Source of the DNA: Przewalskia tangutica
Lineage: Eukaryota > Streptophyta > Magnoliopsida > Solanales > Solanaceae
Assembly: GCA_029844215.1 (NCBI GenBank)
Contig: CM056718.1
Span: forward strand, 165,281,396-165,345,395
Reading direction: 5' to 3'
DNA: 64,000 nucleotides
In this document: piece by piece, positions 1 to 11,642 of the stretch
Layout: each line of letters begins with the position of its first letter
Numbering within the stretch: the first letter of the stretch is position 1
Notes under the pieces: model-generated
What the model saw: the letters and a program-made list of their open reading frames with translations, nothing else
Database searches by the model: none
What the model was told of the DNA's origin: nothing
Made by a program: the position numbers and the translations under genes

Positions 1-775
1 TGGCGTCGTTGTATAGACGCGATGCAGATGCTCGTCGTTGCATGGACGAAACATGAATGAAGTCGTTGCATAGGCTTATATGAAATGAAAAGGCGTCGTT
101 GCATGAACGCGATGCAGATGCTCGTCGTTGCATAGACGAAACATGAATGAAGCCGTTGCATAGGCTTAAAATGAAAATGCGTCGTTGCATGGACGCGATG
201 CAGATGCTCGTCGTTGCATAGACGAAACATGAATGAAGCCGTTGCATGGGCTTTTAAAATGAAAAGGCGTCGTTGCATGGACGCAATGCAGATGCTCATC
301 GTTGCATAGACGAAACATAGATGAAGCCGTTGCATGGACTTTTAAAATGAAAAGGTGTCGTTGCATGGACGCGATGCAGATGCTCGTCGTTGTTGCGTAC
401 GAAACATGAATGAAGTCGTTGCATAGGCTTAAAATGAAAAGCGTCGTTGCATGGGCGCGATCACGAATGCTCGTCGTTGCATAGACGAAACATGAATGAA
501 ATCGTTGCATAGGCTTAAAATGAAAAGCGTCGTTGCATGGGCGCGTCACGGATGCTCGTCGTTGCGTAAACGAAACATGAATGAAGCCGTTGCGTAGGCT
601 TAAAATGAAAAGCGTCGTTGCATGGGCGCGATCACGGATGCTCGTCGTTGCATAAACGAAACATGAATGAACCGTTGCATAGGCTTAAAATGAAAAGCGT
701 CGTTGCATGGACGCGATCACGGATGCTCGTCGTTGCGTAGACGAAACATGAATGAAGCCGTTGCATAGGCTTAAA
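1..775. repeat. Higher-order tandem array of about 9 units of 84-90 bp, each with three short hairpins
   Basis: Units start near 3, 93, 180, 267, 356, 441, 526, 611 and 696. Each unit carries three short inverted repeats spaced 28-33 bp apart: GCGTC/GACGC, TCGTC/GACGA and AAGCC/GGCTT. All three enclose the same 8-base loop, GTTGCATA or GTTGCATG. In later units GACGC becomes GGCGC, which keeps pairing through a G-U wobble. Open frames on the minus strand here (for example 166-549) are by-products of the repeat period and are not treated as genes. Confidence 0.9.
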
Positions 776-3619
776 ATGAAATGCATTGGTTTAGGGGCGT
801 ACCTGCTTTGTGACCCGTCTGGGTTGAGATAGCGTCATTGCATAGACGTTGTGCATTTGTGACCCGTATGGGTTTATTGTTGTGTTTCTGCCTTTGCTGA
901 TATGAAGATCCTGCACTCAAAGAAAATTTGTGAGTTTTAGGAAATGAGTGGTTGATTAGCGTCGATTCTGTAGCTTTGGCTCTTGACGCTTGCATTCTTG
1001 GTTTGCACTGAAGACCTAGTTGGCCTGCTTTTTCCTGTCTATTGCCATTTTCTTGCACTGAATTCCTTAAAATGTCCCAGTTTCTGGTAATGAAGATGTT
1101 GAACTGGGTAAGGTCGCATCTTGACGCTATCAAGACGATCAGGTAAGCATTTTTTTTTATAATGAATGAAAAGCTAATGCGAGAATATGGACAATGTACA
1201 ATTGAGTAGATGAGAATGCAACCCCCCGAAAATATGTAGGTAGTAATGGATGCAAAATATACGAGGATGTTAAACTCTCCAATGGACAAAATCGAGTCAT
1301 GTGCAGAAATAAGGAAGAAATATTTCTAACGGTGTGGCCGAAGCGATGTGGTATCTACGTATCCCGTAGAAGTCGGTCGAGCGTAGTTCGTGATGCAAAA
1401 TAATTTTTATGTAATATGCATTTTGTTTTTTTTTTTTTTTCCTGATAAAATGGAAGACGACATTACGTTCTGACTCCAGTTGATACCAACAATTAGTATT
1501 GTGCATAAGGATGTTCTTTTATTGCTTTCAGTATAAACGAGATTGACTCCGGTGTAATTCACACAGCTTCAGATAGTACCTCAAACATACCTGAGTGTTG
1601 ACACACCTACTTGCATCCAAGGTTTCGAACTAAACGTAATCTCACGTTTCAAATGCCTCACTGAAAAAAGGTCCCATCTCACACATATATTCCAGTATTT
1701 TGAATTTTGGGACGTTGAGAGAATTGCGCTCACACTCAAAAAGATGTTCAATCCATGCTATTGTGATACCATAGGCTTGACCGTCATGTAAGTATCCACT
1801 AATGTGAGAACCCTCAGTATAAGATCATGTAGGGCTTGTCACGGGCTTGTAATGTAGGCTTGGGAAAGGGAATGGATATCATTTGGATAAAAGTGACTAA
1901 TCATTCCTCGAGAGTTGGACTACGTCCATGATTGATATTTGTGCGCTTTAATGCTGACTTACTTCTTTTTGTCCCAGTTTTTCTGTATTGACTTCTTTTG
2001 AATCTTTCATTTGAAGCCCCTCTTTTTTTTTCTTTTTTTTTTCGGGGTTATATATATATTTTATATCGGGGCTTTTGATTTTTTTTTTTTTTTTTTTTTT
2101 TTGTGTGTGAAGTCGCCTCTGCTTTCATTTTTGAGACTTTTACAATTTTGTCTTTGCAAACTTCAACGCAGCATTTCGTCAGTCATTTGCACATTTCTAA
2201 AGCGTTCGAGGAGGTCGGGCGAGAGAGGATAGTGCGTGCGCTTTCGAGAAAGTATAGGTGTAATATGCGGTTGTCAAAAAATAGGTTTTAGGCTCAAAGG
2301 GGTGTACTAGGGATAATGTTATTTGGTAGGCTGAAAAGGCTCAAACGGGTCAAAGAAAGCCTACGATCATTTCCCACACCGAGTGTTGCTCAGGATTTCG
2401 CTTCAACAAACATTCAGGCCAAGTTCTAGATCACAATGCAATGCAATTGAACTTATTCAAATAACTCACCACACAATGCATATGAAACGATGAGGTCGAC
2501 TTCATTCTTATCTTGTAAACATACAAGACAATGTTATCTGCGGGTATGAATAAGAGGTACCAAAAGAATCTATGGTTTACCACAAAGTCAACTCATACTG
2601 ATTATCACTTGTTTCTTTTTTATTATGCACACTTGTAACTGTGTTGGTATCAACAAAGTCAAACAATAATACTTAAATGTTTTTGTATTTTTTGAATAAC
2701 ATTTTTTTTTTGTATTTTTTGAAGAAAATATACATTTTTTTTTGAATAAAGTGTACCGAACCCGAATAGTTTTGCCACGTATCCGCCGAGGAATCGGTCT
2801 GCGTAGTTCGTTCAAATATGGTATAAAATGTATGCTTGGAAAAATTTATCAAAAGGATAGCAATATAAAGCTGTGCAAAAATAAATGATTGTCACTGTGG
2901 ACGAATGCAAAGTAAAATGAATGCCCGAAAACATGATGAATGAATGCGTTTTTTTTTTGTTTTTTTTTATTTGTTTTTTTTTTGTTTTTATTTTTGTGGT
3001 GGTGTAGAAGTCAAAATGAGTTGCCTACGTATCACACCGTGTGGTGAGAATCAGACACGCGTAGTTCGAAATAATTATGTTGTAAAAATGCATGATATGC
3101 GAAAACTATGTAATTAACGCTAAACATATTAATTTAATTTGCAAATATGAATAAAAATACAAAGTATAAAAGAATTGAGAGCGATGTCTCGTTGAATCTG
3201 GTATAAACTGACTTCTCTTAGTCAACATAATTCTCGCTCCTTGTGATGACTCTTTTTTTTTTTTCTTTTGAGCATCTCGACTATTTGCGAGAATGTTTTC
3301 TGCAAAAATATGAGAAATAGGTGAGAGTATGAAAATGACAAAATAACAAAATGAAGGGGTGTGACCATATAGTCAGAGACTCCCCTGATTGGTTCGACCG
3401 GACTGGTGGCTGATGCTTCACAAAGTCCAAGTCGCGCTATTCAAGAGTGATTCTGTGATGAAGTCCTGATTGCAATGTGAAAGCAAAAATGCAAAAATGC
3501 AAAAATACAAATGCTCGAGCCCGGAATCACAAAAGAGCAATTATTGAATTAAACAATATGTACAGAGTTGTTAGTGACAACCAATAATAAACAAAAAAAC
3601 ATGCAAATCAAGCGCGTGC

Positions 3620-3965
3620 CCTAATATGCTTGGGACCTCTCTTATGCCAGAGGTGAGCCTAAACGCCAAATATGCGGGATTATGATAAATAGGTCCAAGC
3701 TGTTAAACTGCAATATTTTGTTGGAAATGACGACCAAATGACGGTGCACTTTTTCCAATTTTGACGTGTCATGACCAGGCTTGGATCCGTCTATCATCAT
3801 CGCCACTACATAGTATGCTAATGGGTCGTTGGGTTGTGAAACCCGTCGACAAGTTTGGTGGATTTCTAATTGTGGCGTTAATACCAATGATTAACCCACC
3901 TAAGGTTTATGCATGCATGACTTAATAAAAGTGGTATAGCTCTATCTTAAGTTTTCTAAGATTTG
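3620..3965 (+). other. Conserved non-coding block shared by two large LTR elements
   Basis: About 340 bp that aligns by eye with 53275-53625 inside the element at 42307-57956. Long matching runs include GACGGTGCACTTTT and TTTCTAAGATTTGGCTTACTAG. The reading frame is not conserved between the copies, so this looks like a conserved non-coding domain of the element family. It ends about 370 bp before the 3' LTR in A and about 320 bp before it in the other element. Confidence 0.7.
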
Positions 3966-4337
3966 GCTTACTAGACACAATGGTTCCCGAGCGGACTACT
4001 CGAGTGAGAAGGCTCTGCGACCCGGTTGGACCGGATTCTCCGCGTCATTACCAACTCTCCTAAATTTGGGTTTTGAAGAAAGAATTTTCTTTGATGCACC
4101 AAGCGCACCTCGCGTGTAGTGTGTGATAGTGTTAATTTTCGAATGGAGGAAATATGAGCGGAATGACACTTTAAGTAAAGCAATAAAAGAATGTAGCAAT
4201 TAAAGTAGTTTTTTACAAAATAAAAACATAAAATATAAAATATTTTCAACAAATATAAAATCAAATTAAAGTGCAATATTTAATTTACCTGAGTATGTTA
4301 TGATCAAGAATCTGATATCCCGGTAATCGCCGTGCTT

Positions 4338-6730
4338 TGTGACACCTATTTTAACAGAATTCGAAGCGGAGTGCCACGTATGGTTGATTCTGAAATGTAT
4401 TTTAAGAGTTACCTAATTATTATAGTGAATTAGGACACTTAGTTTATTGCAATAAAAATCGCAATTGACTTCCGTTTAATGGTGCGAAATTAGTGAGATT
4501 CGAATCGGGGTTCTTTATTATCACAAGGGAAGGGGTTAGGCATCCTTTAAGATCCACTAACTTGCGGTTGTTCGTTCAAACCTAGGTTAATTATTTATTG
4601 CTCTTTTTATTCTACCTATTCTAAGCATTTATAATTAAAATAAAGTGCACTACACAATAATAAAACTAAATTAAATGCGATATAAAATAACATTAGGACA
4701 TCTTTTAGCCCTTTTAGGCTTTACGCACAAGATGATCTCCTACTGCATAAACACTTAGTAAAAGTGTTAGTATCAGAATAAATAATTTTAAAGTAATGAC
4801 AGAATTTAATAAGTAAAGCAAAAAATAAATAAATCCGTCTTTTGCACAGAGGAGGCCTTGGAAATCAGACGGAGATTCCTTCATCGGCCAATATTATTAA
4901 AAGCAATAAAATAAATAAAACTTTCATATCCGCGCCAAAACTATAATAGTTTTAAACACGGAGGGCTCAGATATGAAAAATATATAAAGTGGGACAGCCT
5001 AAACAAGTGCGGCTGCGAGAATTCGCCCTGCCAGCGCATGTTGGTTATCCGGTGTAAGTGGAAGAAATCATCCTTGCCCAGAAAACTACATTTATTTTAT
5101 TTTCCGTCTTTGCAACTGTGGAGGCCTCAAAAATCGACGGATAACTTTTTCATCGGCCAAACAAGTGTAGCATCTTGTTCAAACCAGTAAAATACCAACA
5201 GTGTAGTATTTGTTCTAAATCAGTAAACCAGCAAAAAATGTCCAAAATAGCAATATGGCCAAAACCAGTATCATAGCCAAAACATTAGCAAAAGTTATCG
5301 AAAACCAGTCCAACAAAATGCCACAAACAGAGACGAACAGAGCCCAAAATCATAACAGTGACCAACATAGCCGAAACATTAAGAACAAAGCAACATAATT
5401 TTACCGGAATTCGATGACCAGGCAGAAATAAAATCGACTATCGACCCTAGAACATTACAAACCTGGAAATAATAAGGAACAATGACGGAAACCAACATTA
5501 AAGGTCGTGGGCAGTCACCAGATATAGCAAAAATAGTCCTAAACTTAGTCTAACAAACAGTAAACAAAACAGCGGAGCAGCCAACAAACTTGTCGGAAAA
5601 TATGCCAATCAGATCGCCGGAGTTTTGAAAACTCCGGTAAGATACAGAAACACAAAAGTCAATCCAAACGAGACCAACAACAAATAACGAACAAGATAAC
5701 ACCAACACAGGTCGCCGGAGTTTTAGAACTCCGACATGATACCATACGTCAAAATCGGTCCGATAACCAAACCAACAACAGATCTCAACTATTCACGTCA
5801 TAAGGATTTAACGGGATGGCGTTACTTGGCGGTGGTAAACACCGGAGCAACGCCACTATGGTAATTTGGTGGGGTCTGGAAGGCGAGACAAAGCGATGGG
5901 TTCGTGGCGATGAGGAAGCGGTGGGGTGTTTGAAGGGGTTTCGCGCGGTGGCGGCGGGGAAGGGAAGATGGCGGTGGTTCAGTGGTGGTTTCAACGGGGT
6001 GGGGTTGTGATGTTGGTGAGGTCGACGGGAGAGGTGAGACGTGCGGCTGCTGTCTGTGAGGGTGTTCGCCGGAGCTTGGAGCTCGTGAAAGGCGTCGGCG
6101 AGGTGAGTGAGGAGACAATGGGTGAGGTGATTATTCTTGTGAAGTGTCACGCCCTCCTTTTTAATAAAAGGGGGGTAAGATTTATTATATAGGGGTAGTT
6201 AGGGGTTGGTATTTGGGGGGGAAAATGAAAAGTAGGGTATTGTTTTGGGGGGGAAAATGAAAAGGGGGTGTTTGGAGGATATTAAAAATAGTGTTGGCTT
6301 GGACTGATTCAAATTGTGTCTTGATCGGTGGTTTGACAAAAATGCAAGGCTGGTTAATTATTTAAAGAAAAAATTATTTAAAAGATGCCAAATTATTAAA
6401 ATGCAAATGCCGACGCAATAATACTAAAATGCAATTTTAAAGACATGTTTAATGCCTGATTAAAAGTAAAAATGCGGTCTTAGATTAATTATTTAAAAAG
6501 ATGCGAATATTATTAAAATAAAAACGACGGTATAACAATAATAAAAACATAATATTAACAACGACATAATGCTTAATTTAAAAATAAAAGATGCAATGCC
6601 ATTTTTGTGAAGAAATAAACATAGAATATTATGTAAAAATATGCAAAAAATAACGATTAAAATGAGGTGTGCTAAAATACTTAAAATTGCACGAAAATAT
6701 ACAAAAACGGGTCAAAATTGACTGTCAACA
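4338..6730 (+). mobile_element. 3' LTR of element A (about 2.4 kb)
   Basis: It begins TGTGACACC and ends ACTGTCAACA, the TG...CA form of LTR ends, and the ends resemble those of the 4-kb LTRs at 42307 and 53943 (TGTCGCGCC ... GGTGTCAACA). A shared internal block around 4500-4600 contains GGAAGGGGTTAGGCA and CTAACTTGCGGTTGT and matches about 42560-42660. The LTR is much shorter than in the other element, so it belongs to a related family or lineage. A GC-rich patch at 5815-6130 produces antisense open frames (5785-6150, 5822-6118) that I do not regard as genes. Confidence 0.8.
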
Positions 6731-8510
6731 TCATGCATGCCACTATTTTTCTTCGCAAAGATAGACCACATCTAAGCTTTGCAAAAAGCATATTTTCAAG
6801 GTCGTCCTTAATTAGCACATGCTATAATTTTAGGTAATGACAAATTATTGAAATCCATATTGACATGAAGAAAAAAAAGAAAAAAAATCTGAACTTACCT
6901 CATATCTTTGACCTCTGTCCTTTCTTAAATATATATAGAGGGTGACCGTTTATTCATGTTTATACATTCTGATGTTTGCTAATTGCATGTAGCAAAAGAA
7001 ACCATGTCCATCTATGATAGTCTTGAAATTCAAGCTAAGGCACCCAAATTCCATCGTCTTTGATTGTGACTATCGTGGAATAATATAAATATCATGTGTG
7101 AATAAGTTTTTTTCGTTAAGAGACACTATAATGGTACAATACAACAATCGTGAATCAAAACATGTCAAAATTTATCACGGTATATTCTCCATTCAACTGT
7201 TGATCGTGAGAAAAATGATGCATTATACCGAAAAAGAAAATGTTGTAAAATGCAGAGCGATAACATGTCATGATATGATATAATAAACTAATTTTCACTT
7301 TCCAGAGCAGATAAGTGATAATGTTGCTAGCTAGTTAGAATATGCATGCAAGGCATTTGTTTAATTCAATAATAATACAATGAGTTTGTGGAGTTCTTAC
7401 GCCTCTTTATTTTTAATTATATGCGTTGATTGGCCATTAAGAATAAGTAAGGGATTAAAAGTCCTTAATCATTTATAACTTGTAAAGTTGATGTCAACCG
7501 GGTGTCCTTTTAATCATTTGTACCCATGGACAAGCTGGCTGCTACAAATTGCATTAATTAAGCCATGTGCAACATGATGCCTATAGTTGCATTTTATCAA
7601 GATAGCCTATTGGCTGCGTGACTTTCTTCTTAAACGACAACTCCCAACGTGGCTATGGAGTTTATGAAGTCCTTTCATTGGAAAATTATAAAATTAATTA
7701 ATCTTGAATTGGGTTAATTTGTTTGGTACTAAGGAAAATGTTTTTGAATTTTTTTCAGAGAATAAGTTACTATCATTTTAAAAGAAAACTTGCAAAAAAT
7801 TCTGGTGTTTGGTTATTAATGGTAAGGGGAAAATATTCGTTATTATTTTCGTGCAACCAGACCAAAAACGGTTCAAATAAACATAAGTTAATGACTTTAA
7901 AAGAAAAAAAGGCAGTCAGATGCACGGCTGAAAATCTCCAAATTACTTATCAATATCAGTTTTGTGCATCTTTTTTCCATTTTTTTTTCAAATTTCTAAC
8001 AAAATGATTCAAATCGTGACCTTTTTGTCATAAAGCTATTCACGTGGGAAAATTTATGTAACTTGTAAAGAATGGATTTTGGTCCTAACTCAATTCCAAA
8101 AACTAGTATATAGGGTGAGGATTGTCTAAGTTCATATAAGGAGTCGTTCACATTCTATTATCGATGTGAGACTCTTAACATGACTATTATGTCAAGATTT
8201 GCGATATATTCGTATTTGCTTCTCTCAATTAACTGCCTAGAGATATGGCCATTTTATGGTCAAGAAAAGGCTAAATCTCTTAATATTTTATTCATAACGG
8301 AATGATATTTTATGAATATATATTCCAAAATGACGTGACAAAAGATTATGGGAAGCTTATTTCAGAAACCATGTTTGTATATCCACATGTCAATGTGAAC
8401 ATAAAAGCTTGGATATTTCCTTTCCCATAATAATAGATGTCTTTTTATATAAACAAAAAAGAACAATTATGAATAAAGAGAATATATCTGAATATCTTTC
8501 TCCCATAATA
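6731..8510. other. Intergenic AT-rich sequence
   Basis: No recognisable gene, RNA or transposon end was found. Short open frames at 7098-7283 and 7723-8007 have AT-driven composition and no recognisable domain. Confidence 0.6.
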
Positions 8511-8513
8511 TTC

Positions 8514-8515
<2 letters not shown>

Positions 8516-8565
<50 letters not shown>
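8516..8565. repeat. (AT)25 microsatellite inside a palindrome
   Basis: An uninterrupted 50-base AT dinucleotide tract. It is bracketed by TTCAGATAT on the left and ATATCTGAA on the right, so the whole region can fold into one hairpin. The segment ATATATCTGAATATCTT also occurs just upstream (about 8484-8500) and again at the right edge, so direct and inverted copies coexist. Open frames crossing it on both strands are artefacts of the repeat. Confidence 0.95.
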
Positions 8566-8567
<2 letters not shown>

Positions 8568-8702
8568 GAATATCTTACAATAAATACGCCCACACTTTTA
8601 GAGTCAAAGTCAAACTTTCTAAGTTCGAGCTTTGCTTGCAAATCTTTATTTTGAATTTGTGGCTTAATAAATTATCTATCTAAGTTGAGTCAATGCTTTA
8701 TC

Positions 8703-8890
8703 TTTTTGTTGTGAAGGCGCCACCGCTACTCTTCGAAGTGCAAGACAGAAACTCCGAGTGCGATGGCGCAAACGCGTCGGTAGAAACCACACTGACAAGC
8801 CAATGTGTGTGACAACAGCCAAGGTTTATCATGCAGGATCGACTCGTGGCCTGGTCCCGTATTTCTCTTCTGTGGCTTCACCACTGCGGG
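8703..8890 (-). mobile_element. Retroposed SINE-like insertion with 17-bp target duplication
   Basis: A GC-richer 188-bp block is bounded by perfect 17-bp direct repeats, TGAGTCAATGCTTTATC, at 8686-8702 and 8891-8907. Read on the minus strand it starts CCCGCAGTGGTGAAGCC and ends in an A-rich tail (ACAACAAAAA). This is the form expected of a LINE-mobilised short retroposon. A weak box-B-like stretch (GAGTCGATCC) is visible, but box A is not convincing. A small retroposed transcript fragment is the alternative. A plus-strand frame crosses the insert and ends in a donor-like CGG|GTGAGT, but this is probably fortuitous. Confidence 0.65.
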
Positions 8891-8907
8891 TGAGTCAATG
8901 CTTTATC

Positions 8908-10137
8908 AAACTTATGTATGATTTGATATTTAAAATGATTAGTAAGGAGACACACAACTCACAAGGCCAAAGATGTCCAAGAGTCATGGGTGAGAAAATG
9001 ACAAAAATGGTCCCTTATTTTTTAGGATAGGTCACAATAGTCCTTTAAATATACTCTTAAATAATTTTAGTCATTTAAATTTTTCGGTTATAATCAAATA
9101 TATTAACAGGTTTTATTTATTAGATTAAAAGTATTCACTTTATCAAACTTAAAAAATTAAAATTACTCAAAAATATACTAAAGAAACTCCGAAACTCCCA
9201 AATATTCTTTTTCAACTTCAATTTGATACTTTGCATTTCAAATTTAAATCAAGTATTATCCAAAAACCTACTAAAATGTCTGGAAGATTAACATAGACAT
9301 CTCACTAAATTTGTCACCATATTTTATTTAGACACTCAAATGACAACCTGTTTCAATTAAACACTTGAACATATTATCAAGAACTTTAATTAGACCTCTC
9401 GACTCAAATTTTGAAAAATTTCTACACGTATTCTGAAACGTCCATTACGTAGACAAATTTCTCCCTTAAAATATGTTACCTCCTTTAATTACATATGTAC
9501 TAGCTTTAGTAAACCGTAAAATCTCAGACATATTCAACTAATGTCAATATATATAATTAAAACATATAACATATTTTACGTAATTTACTCGTATATGTAA
9601 TGGACATTTGAAAATACATGTTAGAAGTTTTCTAAAATTTAAGGGGAAAATATTTAGAAGTTTGGTACAACTTATTAAAAAGAGTTTATAGGAGTAGAGC
9701 TTTTCAAGTAGAGTTTTTTATCAAAAAATTGTTAGATGTTTGGATGTCAATAAAAAAAATGTTTTTGATTTAAAAATAGGCAAAAGCAACCTCTACTTTC
9801 AAAAACCCAAAATTTGAGCTTTTGAAATTAGAGGCCAGAAGTGCTTTTGGAAAGCATTTTTTTGATTTTGAACCGATCACTCCAATTTTTGGCCAAAAAC
9901 TTCCAAAAGTACTTTTGACAAATTCAAAAGCCCAACCAAACGGGATTTAATAAGGTCAATTTATGATCTATTTAATGCAACAGGTTTTGTCACCCAATTT
10001 TCAACCCCATGGGCCCCACCCTCTGTAGCCCCACTAACCACCATTAATTTTCTCTATTTCTTTTTTTATATTCAGCTTTTCGGCTTACGCCAGTTTATTT
10101 CTGAAAATAATAGTATTGATCCATCAATATTATTATT
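8908..10137. other. Intergenic AT-rich sequence with MITE-like tract
   Basis: No gene was recognised. Around 9655-9950 there is a low-complexity tract rich in CTTTTG/CAAAAG motifs that ends AAAGCCCAACCAAACGGG. This resembles the foldback elements at 22855-23276 and 38560-39149, but the left end is not clear. Confidence 0.45.
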
Positions 10138-10320
10138 AGACCTGCCCATCGGGTCGGGTACCCAGCCGACCCGAAAAACGAGGGCCACTGTTAGCTTATT
10201 TCTAATCCGTGAGCCACCTCATCCGAAAAAGCGGGGACCAGATCTTATATAGGGTCGGGCCAGGATCATAATTTTTTACCCTCCCGGCCCGATCTCCGAC
10301 CCGACGTCGACCCCGCCACT
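10138..10320. mobile_element. GGGTCGGG-rich fragment, possibly one end of a hAT-type element
   Basis: It starts TAGACCTGCCCATCGGGTCGG, then alternates GGGTCGGG and CCGACCCG motifs, as in the elements at 20198-20681 and 39364-40131. No matching right terminus or 8-bp duplication was found, so it is probably truncated. Confidence 0.35.
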
Positions 10321-10757
10321 TAATCTTTTTAATATAATTTATATTATTTTTTCTTTATTAATATTTACATGTTTTAAGAATATATGTGACGTAGACTTTA
10401 TCTTTTAATGTGAAACATAATATAGGGAGAGAAGAAAATAGTGGTAAATTGACCCAACTTTAAATGATCATAATTTACTATTAGTAAATCACGCAATACG
10501 CCTGAATGATCAGTGTTTGAGAACAGAACAACTGATATTACCTACCCGAGCAAAGTGTTCACGCCAAAATTAAAACTCCGCAAGCGTCGAGCTATATTTT
10601 TAAATTCAAGTCATTTGTCGTCACCCCGGTACCTCTTTCTATTTTCAGCCGAAAGAATCCTTAAAACGCCACTCTTTAGTTTTCTAACTTCCAATCTCCT
10701 TTTCATTTCCTCGTTGACTGACACACCAACTCCACCACCCCGTTCCGCCGTGCTCAG

Positions 10758-10787
10758 CTCTCTCTCTCTCTCTCTCTCTAGGGTTTT
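10758..10787 (+). promoter_or_regulatory. CT-repeat and telo-box-like leader motif of the VQ gene
   Basis: A (CT)11 tract runs directly into TAGGGTTTT. Pyrimidine tracts followed by AGGGTTT are common at plant transcription starts and 5' leaders, so this probably marks the start of the IKU1-type transcript, about 870 bp before its ATG. A GTAAGT donor at 10825 and acceptor-like TTGCAG near 11527 would allow a 5'-UTR intron of about 700 nt. Both placements are inferred. Confidence 0.55.
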
Positions 10788-10989
10788 CTTCTTAACTCGT
10801 ACAAGACGTAAACTTTATTCATTTGTAAGTGAAGAAAAAGGTGGAGAAAGAATTGAAGAAGTTTCAGAAGCTTGCAGTTCAGGTGTTCGACGTTTTTCCC
10901 CAATTAATCAAGAACGTAAATTTCTCTTCTCTGTCTCTTTCTACTCACATCCTTTTCAATTTTCGGCGCATTTATGTTTCTGGAAACTA

Positions 10990-11246
10990 CATAGAAGTTG
11001 GGAAACTGAAAAAGATGGAGTTTTTAAGGTTGTTTGTTCTATGTATGCTCGTTTGAAATACTTATAAAGAAAACTTGGAAAATTGTTTCTATTTTGGAAG
11101 AGTTCAGTAGAGGAAGAATATTGAAATTGGGGAAACTGAATAAAGTTGGATTTTTTTTAAGGTTGTTTGTTCTCTGTATGCTCGTCTCAGCTCTGAGTGT
11201 TTATAAAGGAAACTTGGAAAATTGTTTCTTTTTGGAAGAGTTCAGT
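10990..11246 (+). repeat. Diverged tandem duplication in the leader of the VQ gene
   Basis: Two units of about 120 bp (about 10990-11108 and 11117-11246) share GGAAACTGAA, AAGGTTGTTTGTTCT, GTATGCTCGT, AACTTGGAAAATTGTTTCT and TTGGAAGAGTTCAGT. They differ by scattered substitutions and small indels, so the duplication is not recent. It lies inside the inferred 5'-UTR intron. Confidence 0.85.
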
Positions 11247-11642
11247 GATATATGATATCTGGGAATTGCATATTTCGGGGGCGAATAAGTTGTTTGTTTG
11301 GGGATTTCTGTGGTTATTTTTGTCAACTGAAGAAGAAGTTTTAGCTGGAGTTGAAGCTGGTTGATTTATGGTGACAATTTTTCAATTTCAAGTGTAGGGT
11401 TCTTTGTTATGATGTTGCTGCTTCAGAGCCTTCTCTAGTCTAGATTTATTTAGGTTTTGAAGAGTTTACGGTGCTATAGCTTAACTTCAAAGTGTATATC
11501 TGTGTAGTCAATGATGCAAACTTGCAGAAGGTATATTGCAGTGATATAAGCAGTGTATACTTCCTGTTTAGTTATAGTGCTGACAAGGAGGATTTAAAGA
11601 TAAACTCTTTTGGAGTTCGGTGATTGTATTGAAGTTATTGAG

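Larger units (their letters stand above)
1..4337 (+). mobile_element. Internal non-coding region of a large LTR element (element A, left end outside window)
   Basis: This stretch precedes a 2.4-kb LTR and shows no gag or pol reading frame on either strand. It has a hairpin-type tandem array at its left end, many T-runs, and a right part (about 3620-3965) that matches by eye the interior of the complete element at 42307-57956. A shorter match lies near 900-940, corresponding to about 52890-52910. The layout fits a LARD-like (large retrotransposon derivative) non-autonomous element that would depend on enzymes from another retrotransposon. The 5' LTR lies beyond the window, so length and target duplication cannot be read. 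Confidence 0.75.

Noticed and set aside
166..549. 127-codon minus-strand frame
   Set aside because: It lies wholly within the tandem array; its periodic peptide arises because many units are near 84 bp, a multiple of three.
1..775. CRISPR-like appearance of regular repeats
   Set aside because: The units are contiguous with no unique spacers, and the context is a plant LTR element.
5785..6150. Antisense proline/histidine-rich frames in the LTR
   Set aside because: The GC-rich patch yields open frames on both strands; the other LTR copies do not preserve them.
8391..8654. Frames with YIYIYI runs on both strands
   Set aside because: They are produced by the (AT)25 tract.
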